From assembly GCA_037176905.1 (NCBI GenBank), contig JBBBWG010027845.1, positions 3,054-57,699 on the forward strand: DNA of 54,646 nucleotides, in the 5' to 3' direction. Both the position numbers and the translations under genes were made by a program. Under the pieces are notes generated by a model that saw only the letters and a program-made list of their open reading frames with translations, had not been told where the DNA came from and made no database searches. Shown here piece after piece: positions 14,154 to 25,700 of this stretch (within the stretch, counting starts at the first letter, position 1; the number at the start of each line of letters is the position of its first letter). This DNA comes from Azolla pinnata. Taxonomy: Eukaryota > Streptophyta > Polypodiopsida > Salviniales > Salviniaceae.

Positions 14154-15214
14154 AGTGGGTATGTATGATGGCTTATCTAGTTGTCTCAACATGTTTCAGT
14201 GTATAATCTGTGAAGTTCTACTGAGACTTAAGCTCGAGGATATCGCGGTTTTCACACTTGCAAGACTATTTCCAACCAAATTATGATGGTTGCTCTCATC
14301 TTGAAAAGTTTTGGTGCAGTTGGGAGATTCTTATATTTGAGGGATGAAGTTTGCAGTTCAAAGGGAATTGTTGCGCCCTTGTTCTGTGTATGTCAAAGCT
14401 TCAAATTGTCTGATAACAGTGTTGCATATTTCCAAATTTTGTGTTGTTTGGAAATCAGTATCTGATAGAAAACGGTATCTGATAGACATCTAAGTAGAGA
14501 AGGATCATGGTGGCTGGTCTCTTCAGAGTTGGACAGCTCTTTATCTCACCGAACACGTGCTTTTATTGATCTTGTAGATATATATGCACATATGCTTGGT
14601 AAAAAAAACCTATGGCCGCGAGACAGTGTTGTTCAATACGATACAAACTTGACGACGAATTTGACAATAATGTACAAAGTTGTTTTTGTCTTTCACTTTC
14701 GGAGTTACCTCCTTCCAGGGTGGTTTGGCCTCGATGTGGGCCATGTCGATTCAATCTATTATGCTTGCATTGGCCGTTGGATCAGTACGTAATGCAACAC
14801 AAGCGATATGCTAGTTGAACCAAGCAGAGGAGTCCAAGGTAAGCAAGCCCCTAAAGCTTCTCGGATAGATGGAGATAAGGCATGGAACGAGAGATTTTTG
14901 CGAGGCGTAATAGGAATGAAATCGAGAGGCGTAAGGGACAAGCGCATCAGGATGGTGCCGTTCGATCCATTTGGAGCGGAAGTTGCGTGCACGGAGGCGA
15001 GGAGCGAATGTGGTATATCTTAACTCTTTGGAAAACAAAATGTATACACATGCGCGGGGGGCGGTATCATACACAAGTTTACAGGCACAAGAGGGGTTTT
15101 CGGACGCATCCGCATCTGCGTCTGCATCTATCGATCTATCTGTGTGTGGTGGTGTTTTAAGCGGCGGCGAGGAAGCGGCTTCGGACGCATCTGCATCTGC
15201 ATCTGCATCTGCAT
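14154..15214. other. 3' regions between two convergent genes
   Basis: This holds the probable 3' UTR of PRMT3 (from 14154) and of the OVATE gene (on the minus strand, below 15215). GCATCT/GCATCC hexamer runs occur at about 15107-15130 and 15187-15218, just beyond the OVATE stop codon. No gene or RNA feature was recognised. Confidence 0.55.
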
Positions 15215-15693
15215 CTATCGATCTACCTGTGGTGTGTGTGGCGTTGTTTCAAGCGCGGCGAAGAAGGAGGCGAGGTGGGCGAGGTGGGCGAGGGCGTGTG
15301 CGAACGCGAGCGCGATGGTCGGGCGCAGGCCGGGCGCGTTCACACTGACGAGCTGCGCGAAGAGCGTGTCGAGGTCGAGGGCGTCGGCCATCCGCCGGGA
15401 GAGCACCGCGTCGGCGATGGACGCCGAGAAGTCGGCCAACGGGTCGTGGGAGTCGATGGCCACCCAATAATCGTCGGCGGACATTAGGCCAGGCATTAGG
15501 CTCGAGCCGCCGTCGCGGGACATTGGGCCCGGGCCGTCGTCCCGGGACATTAGGGTCGGGCACATCGGGCGGCTCGTCCCCGTCCGGAAGCCGGCCGCCG
15601 TTTCACACCTCGGGCTCCGGCCGTTGCCGAGCCTCGCGCCTTGCGGCTCCCCCTCGGCATTGTCCGCCCGGCCATCGTGAGCCGCCGCCGCGT

Positions 15694-15725
<32 letters not shown>

Positions 15726-16463
15726 TGCGATGAGGTGTGAAACGAAGACCCCGGCGTGTGGTAGTGCTCATCTCTAGAGGACTGAGACCTGCTAGCCACC
15801 AATGTGCATCTCCTACTACTACTACTACTACTAGAATTACTACTGCTAGAATTGCTACTAGTAGAATTACTACAATTGCCGCCCCCGCCGCTGCGACTAC
15901 TGCTGTTGCTCGCGCTGCGATCCATCCTATCGATCCTATCGATTCGATTGTCGCCGCATTTGGGGCCAGCTTCATCCACTTCTTCCCCTTCTTCTTCCTC
16001 TTCTTCCTCTCCTTCTCCTTCTCCTCCTCCTCCTCCTTCTTCTTCTTCTTGTCCATGGGAATCATTGGCACCGTGCGGGGAGTCTTCATCGTCGATCCGT
16101 TCCACCACCGTCCTCCTCGATGCCCCGCTGCCGATCAGCCCGGCGGCAGCTCGCGGGGGCCGGGCGCCGCCGCCGAACGAGTCGGTGCGCGGCCGCGAGA
16201 GGCAGTAGGCGCGCGGCATGGAGGGGAGGTTGAGGAGAGATGATGGGCGTGACTGATGTGGGCCAGATGAAGAGGAAGAGGAAGATGAAGCTGAAGATGA
16301 AGCTGAAGATGAAGCTGAAGATGAAGCTGAAGATGAAGCTGAAGATGAAGCTGAAGATGAAGAGGAGGAGGAGGATCTAGATGTGGATGGTTGGGCGAGG
16401 TTGTCGTAGCGCAGGGACTCGGTCATGATCGAGCCGCCGCAGCGGAGCGCATTCAATAGAATC

Positions 16464-16499
<36 letters not shown>

Positions 16500-16696
16500 G
16501 CGAATCCCAGGCCTGCTTCGTGTTCTTCGCTAGCACCGTGTTGGTGTTCCGAGGCTGCGATCGGCTCCGGTTCGTTAATGGCAAGGAGCATCTTCGGCGG
16601 CGCTCTAGTGCTTCGCTTGAGCATGCCCAACAGGATGACCCACATCGGATTGGCCACCTTTGTCGGCCGCCGCCGCCGCCGCTGCCGCTGGCCCAT
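15215..16696 (-). CDS. OVATE family protein (transcriptional repressor)
   Basis: A single-exon ORF of 493 aa. OVATE family proteins are plant nuclear regulators of organ shape that bind TALE homeodomain proteins and TRM proteins. The diagnostic C-terminal domain lies at about residues 405-475: a DSHDPLADF segment, then an amphipathic stretch, then LDTLFAQLVSVNAPGL, which matches the family's DPY.DF....E.L...FLSLNSP pattern. It is divergent: Ala/Leu-rich, with V-N-A-P in place of L-N-S-P. The rest is low complexity: Gly-Ser repeats, a Ser-Ala run coded by a 12-bp repeat (16285-16360), acidic and Ser/Asn runs, and Gly, Asp and Ala runs. The gene is far richer in GC than its neighbours. The start at 16696 is the first ATG after a TTG-opened extension; 16645 is an alternative. 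A TTTAGGG-like stretch lies at 16742-16770, 50 bp upstream. Confidence 0.8.
16285..16375 (+). repeat. 12-bp coding minisatellite in the OVATE gene
   Basis: GATGAAGCTGAA is repeated about six times and bordered by GAA/GAG runs. On the coding (minus) strand it gives Ser-Ser-Ser-Ala. Being in frame, copy-number change alters only the length of a Ser/Ala linker. Confidence 0.9.
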
Positions 16697-16741
16697 CCCC
16701 CCAGACTCCTCTAAAATCTCCTCCAATTCTGGTGCTTGGAT

Positions 16742-16770
16742 TAGGGTTTTAGGGCTTAGGGTTTTAGGGA
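16742..16770 (+). promoter_or_regulatory. telo-box-like element upstream of the OVATE gene
   Basis: The plus strand reads TTAGGGTTTTAGGGC then TTAGGGTTTTAGGG, that is AACCCTAA-type telo-boxes on the sense strand of the OVATE gene, about 50-75 bp upstream of its chosen ATG. Telo-boxes are known plant promoter elements bound by TRB-type proteins. A role here is inferred from position only. Confidence 0.55.
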
Positions 16771-19700
16771 GCCCCAATGTGGTATACTTCTTTGTGGCTT
16801 GAGAGCCTACCAATGTCAAGCTATTCCTTTCGCGGGGTGCGAATCAGACCTCCGACACAATGCCGACCGAATGTGGAGCCCGAAAGATCGGCGCCGATCC
16901 AATGCTAGTATTGTGCTTATGTGGGGGAAATGGGGCTCTAAGAAGGGGCTCTAGTTCACTATGAGAAAGAGGCCAAGAAGCTGGAAGAAGAAGAAGAAGA
17001 AGAAGAAGGTTCATTCATGGAAGCTCTACCATATGAATGCATGAATGCATTGCATGCATGAATGCACTCATGCACTCATGTATGTAGAACAGGCATGTGC
17101 TTGTATGTATGTATGTATGTATGTATGTATGTACGTATGTATGTGTGCATTGCATCTGGAGATTTTGTCTGACCCATCATTGGGCATCCGCGGAAGCCGT
17201 ATGAATGTCCGACATCTCGAGCTGCCGCCCTGTAAAGCCTCGAAAGTTCTGTTTTCCTTTCCGATCCGGTGGTCCACTCCGATCCGATCTCATCTAATCC
17301 AATCCGATCCGCCAATCGATCCATCCATCCATCCATCCATGGCCCATTCAGAGCTCGATCCGCCGATTTGTACGCCAGATATATCGGTGAGTTGCGGCTG
17401 TTGCAGATGAATGGTCAGGGATGATGGTGTTCTTTTTTTTTTTCTGTGCTATGGGGGTTGGGTATGTGGACCTCGCTAGAGTCGATGTATGGGATCCATC
17501 CATCATATGCATACAGACAAAGCAAGTCACAAGGGACCGATCTCTCTGTCTTTCTGTTTGTCTGTATCTGTCTCATCTTGATGGGTGACGTTGTCTATCG
17601 TGCAGAGCGAAACCAGACCAGTGCTCCCCTGATGGAGGGAGAAGCAGAAATGCAGAATGGAAAGATCATGTGTGTATGTATGTATGTATGCATGTACACA
17701 TGCTCTGGCTGAGCCTGTTTATAGCTCATGTTACCGAAACAGAGCATCTGCTGCGCCAGCGATCTTCGCCGGCCCGAACTTTGAATGCAGAAGATATCCG
17801 ACGACGCCGTCTTTAACAGCCCCCTGCCGATCCAATCGGTTTTGCCTTCCTTTTTTTTTTCCAGCAGCAAGAGCCGCGCTATGTCACGTGAGATCGATGA
17901 TGCCAAGTGCCGTACTCATTCACGATGCTCGGAAGCTGGGAGCTATGGGAAATCTCATCGATCCCATGAACCTTAATGATCTGTATGCTTCTCTATCTAT
18001 CTATTATGTATGTATGTATGTATGTATGTATGTATAGGTGTATGTATGTCTATTTTTCTGTCTGTCTGTCTGCCTGTCTGTATGTATGCTTGTATGTAGA
18101 TATGTCTATCTGTCTGTATGTATGCCTGTACGTAGATGTGTCTATCTGTCTGTATGTGTGTATATATACAAACATGGTTCTTTGAAGCTATCTGGTAAAG
18201 AACAAGAGGCGGTGCCATCATGGAAGTTTATGATGGGCAGGGCATGCGGCGAAAGTTGGAACAACTGGTGGGTGATTCATGATTCATGCATGCATGCATG
18301 CATGCGAGCATCCCACAACATCAACAGGCACACCGTCACCATCATCATCATCATCACCATCATCATTGACAACTCCCTCCTCCCAGTAACAAACAGTAAA
18401 AACCGTAGTTTGAATTCTGGGGGTGTTTAATGGTTTGCGATCAGGCCCTTTGAGAGGTCAACTCTTCAATGCGTAGAAGCAGAAGCAGAAGCAGAAGCAG
18501 AAGCAGTGGAAGCAGGAGCAGGAGCAAAAGAGGGCATATGATGAGTTTCTGGAAGCATCTATTCGGCATCGGCCCCAGTCCCCAACCCTATCATGTCATA
18601 GCAGAATCTCAAAATCGAACTCGAGAGAGAGGAAAATTGTTATCGACAATTCGAATGACTTTGATACCTAAGAAATACCAGAGTTTGTCTATGACCTTCA
18701 TCTCAAACTTGCCAAAGAGTAGCATATTTTTTTGACCTTGTCAATACAGATTGACGATCCTTCATTGATTACCAATGTATAAAAACTATTTTAAGGCAAG
18801 CTGATCGAAGTTAATCAGATCACTCCCAAAGACTCATGATTCGTATCTTGGATATTGGAATTAACCTGATTTTGATATTTCTGGAGACTATTGAAATAAG
18901 TTTAGGGCAAGTGCCAACATTACACTTGCACAACATGATTAATAAACATTGTGGTTCTTTTTGAAGCATTTATATGATAAATAATCTTCATTACAAACTA
19001 GTCATTGTAAATATATGTTCCAAAAAGAAGCTTAAGAACAAACGAAGAAAGATGATGAAGAAGGATATTTTAACATCTTCGAAGCAGCCACATAGGATCC
19101 TAAACATAATATTGCCCCTTAAGGCATTACCTCAACTATGGAATACTAAAATAAATATAATGAGCTTTTTGGCAACACCAAAATATTTCTAATGTTTTCT
19201 GGAGGTCTTTTTCAACTAAAATATGAAAAATGAAAGTTAATTGCAAAATTGTTTTGTTGTTTTCTTTAAGTGCTATCTTTACGGGAGTATGGTTGAGGAG
19301 AACCAATATTTCAGCTAATTGCTTTAGATGTGGTATCTCAGAAACAATTAAATATTATTTTTGGTCATGTTCTTTAGCATGACAAGTATGGATTTTAGGG
19401 TGACGTCTATTTGCAATGGCTGATATGCAATTACTTTCATCGGGTACAATGGCATGGTTAGATTGCTCTTGATCCGTATTTGCTTTTGCAACTACTTCTC
19501 CTGATTTTCTATATGAGGTCACTCAAGGCAGTTTCCTTTCCTACAAAAGGATTTCATAGCCTGAGATGCTAATATATTTGAGGCATGACAAATGTTGGCT
19601 CCTATCACTGTTCGGCAATTGTGGGTTGCTAATGCAAAGGAATATTTGAACATGTGTCGGTGGTGGCTATAGAGATTTTTAAAGCTACATGGTTTCATTT

Positions 19701-19779
19701 CATGTATATTTTACAAGGAATCTATGATAGTCTATAAGACTCAGAAATGTGTTTGGTAGTACAAAGGGCCCATTTTTAT

Positions 19780-20080
19780 GAATTGAAAATTATTTAACTA
19801 TTTTAGATTAGTCATGGGCTCTCCTAGATGGAATGATAAACTACCACAATGGCTTTTTCCTTCTTCACATGTATGTCTATAACATTTATCTGAAAGTTTA
19901 TTTCTTATACATTTCTTTAACTAATTGAAAAGAAATCACTATTTCGCTATTTTACATTAGTCATGGGCTCTTCTAGATGGAATTATAAATTGCTACAATG
20001 AATTTTTCTTTCTCCACGTGTACGTCCATGAAATTTATTTGCATCTCTTGTCTATTTCTTATATGTTTTTTTAACTATTT
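19780..20080 (+). repeat. diverged tandem duplication, offset 149 bp
   Basis: Two copies share ATTAGTCATGGGCTC (first at 19807, again at 19956), then CTAGATGGAAT, then a pyrimidine-rich stretch before TTTATTT and TCTATTTCTTATA-like sequence. They are noncoding and clearly diverged. Confidence 0.75.
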
Positions 20081-21319
20081 AAAAAGATATTATTATTTAC
20101 AAAATAAAAAATAAAATAAAATATGCTTAAGGTATAAGATAATCTCGTTGCGGAAACAACATGAGCTGATTCAAATAGAGAGCTCTTCAAATAAAAGGAA
20201 ACCTTGTTTAGCAATTGACATTTGTCATGGTATATATCAGTACAACGATGAATTTGCTATAAACATTGTTTACATACATGATGTATTGAATTGCATGGCT
20301 AATGAGAGCAATAGGCCGTGTTTATTGGTTGTACTAACTGATACCAAATGGACACATCTTTTGATCAAATGACATGAGATACACGTTCAAATTTCTCAAG
20401 CATCATAAGCAACAACTCCATGCTTGAAATGTAATGACAACTGCACCCAACAAAAGCTTTTAGACTTATATACTAATAAAAGCCGAGCACCTCAACTATG
20501 TTTGATAATTTGTTTCCATGGGTTCTGATGAATCATTGAAAGATAAGCTACATGAAGGCTTACATACATCTTCCACTGCCGAGAATTTCTCTGTTCCATT
20601 GACATTTTCTTGTGATCACAGCTTGAGTCAAACAAATACTTTCAGTATAGGCATGCTTTAAGGGATTAGGTAAAATATTTGCAAGATTAACCTACATGAA
20701 GGCTTAAGTGCGGTCCATCAGCCTTCTACAGTTGAGAATTTCTCTATTCTACTAGCATTTTGTATCGTCATTGTAATGTGAATTATGAATCAGATTAGTC
20801 TTTTGAGTAAATGCACTTTATACATTATTTTCAAGAAAGTGGATCATTTGCAATGATTAATCGCCAACTTGAAGTAAATGACCTCGGTTTAACTACATTA
20901 TGCTTGGGTCTTTAGACCCATCACCTATCTAATGGAATTCTTCTTGATTTTAGCTCTCATGTTCATAAATATTAAAGCGGTTTTCTATAGATCAAGTTTA
21001 GCCTATTACAACTCTTATGGTAGTGTACTCTTTGGACCCTTCTTGTGAGCCATTTCGGCCAAGATCTCATGACGAGTCAATATTGGGACGCTAGCATCCT
21101 TACATGGCTATTGTTAGTGCACTTTGTACTTGGCTAATTTGACGTGCCTAGACATTTTGTTCATGACCTTACCAAGCGACACTAGACCATAATTAGGTAG
21201 TTTTTCTGATATTTATGAGGCATTGAACATATGGGCCGATTCTTTCCTAGAGTTTCTACACACACAAACAATTGATCGATTATTTGGAGCCTCGTATTGG
21301 TAGATGACAAACAAGTTAT

Positions 21320-21605
21320 ATCGATCGACAACGCAAATAATGGTTGCAATATCGTCAAACCATGCCGAGATCTTGGTGCTGTATGAAGCAAATGCCCGTG
21401 GTTATGATGCTTGATCAGGCATATTGAAAGTGCTTGCAGCTTGCAGGTCGGCCTCCCAGCAATCAACCGACAATCGGCAAAGTGAACAATGGCTACAATA
21501 TCTTCAAAGCATGCTAAGATCTTGGCGCTGCACAAAGCAATGCCCATGGTTACGATGCTTGATCATGCATATTGAAAGTGCATGCCGTTTGGTCATCCTC
21601 CCATT
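21320..21605 (+). repeat. diverged tandem duplication, offset 149 bp
   Basis: Copy 1 (about 21320-21468) and copy 2 (about 21469-21605) share AATGGTTGCAATATC or AATGGCTACAATATC, AGATCTTGG, GATGCTTGATCA and CATATTGAAAGTGC in the same order. They are noncoding. Confidence 0.85.
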
Positions 21606-22300
21606 ACCAAAACAATCAAACGAAGATAATTACGCCTACATTATTAACCAATTCAAGAAGGGCTTCATCGAAACAGTGCTCCCAGGTTTTTGCTTTACTC
21701 GTGAGCTCAAATATAACTCTCATGTCTGAAATGATTGGAGCCTATTTAGCTTAGTCTTAATATGGTACCTAACTGATATGCTAGCTGATGTTTTGATCTT
21801 TGCTTGATGTCTAATCACTCTTTAACCTTTCCCTTAATACATAATCCAATCATTCCTCAACTGTTATGGAAAAATAGAAACTCCGACACGAAAGCCATGT
21901 ACGTCTACCTCTCAATTCAGAGTTTAACTGGCACTATGTACATAGAATCTAAATGCATCCCATCATCTATGTATAGCAAGATTAACTCTTATATTTAGAG
22001 ATGATTTTGGATCTATTTCTAGAATTGTATTAATCATTATCACTTCAATGATATATCAGACTATCTAACTCTCTCTTTAATCATGTTTAATCATGTTAAC
22101 ATAAACATCTTTCTTTTCTTTGTTCTTGTTCTTTTCCTTCTTCTTCTTCTTCTTTTCATTGTTTTCTCTTCTTCTTCTTCTTCTTCTTCTTCTTCTCGTC
22201 AGCTGCTCTCGATCGACGACGTGGTTCTGAGCTCCTCTTCGCGCTGCTCCATCCCTGCCTTCGCACCTCCTCCGCCCCGTTAATCAAAGCCACACGCATC

Positions 22301-22788
22301 TTCAGAGGCTCAAAACGAAAGAAAGCTGTGAGAAGGAGGAGATTCGATTCACAGTGTGCGTGTGCGTTTGCACGATCGTGGTGAGAGAGGCAAGGTAGCT
22401 TCCTATCTTTGAGGTATGTTTTCTCTTCTCGGCTTTTGAACTACTATTGTTGTTACTTTTTTGCATTGTGTGTGAAGGCGAAGGGGGGGAAGTTAGGGGC
22501 TTTCCGGAAAAGGAGATGAAACATAGTTTGAACTCATATGTCATTTCCGAACTAGCCTTTCATGTCTGTGCTTATCAAGAAAATTAGGTTTTTTGAACAG
22601 TAAACACGTGCATTTTATCTATGTTCTTTTGTAAACGTTGCTGTCACGAGAATTAATTTTCCTTCAAAATTTTCTTTATCTTGATGAAAATGTAATCTCT
22701 GAAAGGAGTAACACAGGTGTTTTTCACTGTAGTCTGGTGGTTTGTCATCCTCCTCCTCCTCCTCCTCTAAAGCAACGCTGACTAGATC
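22301..22788 (+). promoter_or_regulatory. probable 5' UTR and leader intron of the J-domain gene
   Basis: TTC microsatellites (about 22137-22200) precede a stretch that reads like a 5' UTR. A consensus-like donor (GAGGTATGTTTTC) lies near 22410, and the pyrimidine-rich sequence before 22770 could carry the acceptor. The segment at about 22455-22585 (TTTTTGCATTGTGTGTGAAG, then a G-rich run, then TTAGGGGCTTTCCGGAAA) closely resembles the repeats in the leader of the RING gene near 29910-30590. Confidence 0.5.
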
Positions 22789-25700
22789 ATGAAGCAAGTG
22801 AAAGAGAAACAACGTCATAAGAAAGAGAAGAAGAAACACGCTTCTTCTCCTCAGTCTTCCTTGGATGAAAGCGATTACACCTCCACTGATGTCGAGAGAC
22901 AGAACCATAGGAAACAGCGAAGAAGGAAACATACATTACGGGATTCTTCACCATCATCATCATCGTCACGTTCTTCTTCTGATGATGAAACACGGAGAAA
23001 GAGGAGAAGAAGGAAAAGAGAGCACAGGAGGCGAGAAGAAGATGAAGAGAAGAGTAAAAGCCATAAGAAAGAGAGTAAAATGAGAAAGAAGGTGAAGATG
23101 ATGCATAATAGTAAAAGATCGTTGAAGAAAACAGATCATCATGGAAAGAAGACTGAAGATAAGGATGAAATTTTACGTAACCCAGTGGAAGTGACATATA
23201 GTATTTTGAACAAATTTCCAGGGCTGAAAAACGATTTGGAACAGGTATGAACTTGTTTTTGAGGGAGGAAAATGAAGAGAGAAAAGTAAAAGATGTGTGA
23301 AATGTCTGTGAAAAACAAAATTCTTCTATGGGCGGCTATTCTAATTAAAACAAGTTCCTTTTATGCGGCTGAAACTCTACATTCATGTGCAGCATTACAT
23401 AATCAAATCTGTGTAATGTCAATAGTGAATAAGGAAGATGGGCTCTGAGCTGCATGGTATTTGCATCAACTAAATATTTCAATGAGAAAGTACATGTGCA
23501 TCAGTAGTATATCAGTTTGTCTATTTATAAAAACAGGAACAAATGTCCATTGAAATCATCAACTGACTTATTGAAGCCTAATATATGTGTGAGGATGCTG
23601 AAAATAATGCAGGATGCTTTATAACTAGCACCATCATGGTACGAAACACTTGTGGCTACGCCAGCAATCACATTCTTTCGATATGATAGAGTTTAATGCT
23701 CCATTTTATTGCATGTTGTAGCCTTGTACTGTATACCATGATTGGGGACATCAAGGTTAAAAATTCTCATTAGGGCCTGCTCTCATTGAAGTTATACTAG
23801 GTCTTCTTTACACAATAAGGACTTGCAGGAGCTGAATTATTAGCGTCTCAAAGATGCATGTAGCCCTGTTTGAAAACCCTCAAAGAGGTAGCTTGTTAGA
23901 ATATGAATATCATACTTTATACTTCAGTGGTGTATTTGAAGAGATGGGGTGCAAGAGGAAGCTGAAAAGGGAAATGTTCTTCATTCTGTGCAATTATGTT
24001 CAAATAGCACTAAGATTTTTTCACTAATCTTACATTTGGGATGCATGTGTGAATTTTAATGCAGTTATTGAAGATGCTTGATGATGGCCAAGCAGTTGAT
24101 ATATCTGGGCTTGAAGATAAGAATATTTCAAGCTACTTGCTGGAACTTTTTCAAGCGCTTGACCTTCATAGATCATCTGAAGGGCTTTTTTTACTTCCTG
24201 AAAAAGCATCCCAAAAAATAATGGACGTTTTGGGACATATTTTTGATGATAAATCTTCTTCTCTGAGCACTGCGCACAGTTTGCTGCAAGGGGAGAATAA
24301 GGGGGAAGAAAGTAAAGATGATTATGAGAAGCCTGAACAAGTTGTGAAGAAAACTGGACTTACTGGCAGCGAAGCACAAGTTGATGAAGAAATCCCTCAA
24401 AAAAGAAGGTGGGTATGTTTATGGTCATTGCATGACTTCACCTAGGCTTTATTTTATATTGCATTGGAGATTTTCTATAACTTGATATTTATGCTGCATT
24501 GTTATAGTTTGAAACAATTTTGTAACAACTTGGTCTACAACTTCAAGGCCAAAGAAAAACTTTAGAATGCTGAATATGCAAATGTTGAAATTTCAGGAAA
24601 TTTTATAGAATGAACGAAACTTGTTCATGAATGCAGAGTTTTGGGCCCATCAATGCCATCTGCAGAGATGTTAGAGGCTGCTGCCAGGCTTACTGAGGCA
24701 GGATCAATCTTAAGGTGAGGGACACAAGCTCTTTGTCTTTAGTTTCACTAGTCTCCTAGATTTTTCATGTATCCTTCAAAAAGCCCTTTCACAAAACCAT
24801 TGAAAAATGAAAGAGGCAATGCAGTAATCACCATAACTGGTAGAACGGAATTCTATAATTGCCTAAATGGCATATAGATCAGAGAATTCCTAAAGGTATT
24901 TGAAAAATATACAGATAAGAAAATTCGTTTAATACAAAGTATTAAACGAATTCACCAGTTCTCGTAAAACTTAACATAGTCTTCTAATAAGCACAGTGGG
25001 CTGCAGGGAAGCTGAAGAAGAACTTGAACAAATTCCAATGGTAGGTCCTCCACCCCCTACAGCAGTTGCAGAGGCAGATTCTGCAAACGAGGCTGAGCGC
25101 TATGAAGAAGTGGGTTGGGCTTGTTTTTCTTGTCTTTTCTATTTACTTTGAGAGATCTGAAACAACTAACCTTTAGTTATTACTTCTTTGGTCATGGAAA
25201 TTGTAGGTAGAAAGGATCTTAGCACCTGATGTTGGTAATGCTTATGAACTGCTTGGTGTTAGGGTTGGTACAACGTCTGAATTATTAAAGAAGCGGTACA
25301 GTTTTTAGCTTACTTTTATTTATGGTCTTTGGTTTGAGATTGTTCATTTTGTGATGCTACATATGGACTTGTATATCAGCTGTGTGGACGGTTCAAACCA
25401 CTTATATGTTTTGGACTGTAATTTCTTTGAACATGAAAAACTAACATTCAGTTTGAACGCCAAGCTCTTTGACAGTCAATTAACTTTCCCATCTTGAAAG
25501 TAAATCTAGGAAAAAAATGTATTTGTACTTGTAGATAATGGTTATTTATTTATCTTGACAGGTGAACCTAATAGAACATTATGCATAAGCATAGATCACC
25601 TGATCATTCAGGAATTTGAATATTTATGATCGGCAACTCTGAAATTTACATCTAGAAAATGGTCATGTTTGAAGCGTTGGAAATTAGAATTTCTACATCA

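Larger units (their letters stand above)
16771..22300. other. long gene-poor region rich in microsatellites
   Basis: No gene was recognised. From 16980 to 18540 the sequence is crowded with simple repeats: GAA near 16986-17008, TATG at 17103-17145 and again at 18006-18036, CATC near 17320, TCTG near 18057-18080, GCATGCAT near 18284-18305, CAT near 18340-18365 and AGAAGC near 18475-18506. From 18550 to 22080 it is AT-rich with no simple repeats but several diverged direct duplications (listed separately). All ORFs are short and without family resemblance. It may be decayed transposon sequence, but no terminal repeats or transposase motifs are visible. Confidence 0.55.

Noticed and set aside
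14971..15348. Plus-strand frame of 125 codons with Ala-Ser repeats
   Set aside because: It is driven by the GCATCT hexamer runs and has no domain.
15236..16243. Several Arg/Ser-rich plus-strand frames over the OVATE gene
   Set aside because: High GC content leaves the opposite strand free of stops; only the minus strand shows a conserved C-terminal domain.
17045..18221. Met/Tyr/Val/Cys-rich frames in both strands
   Set aside because: They are translations of TATG and TCTG microsatellites.
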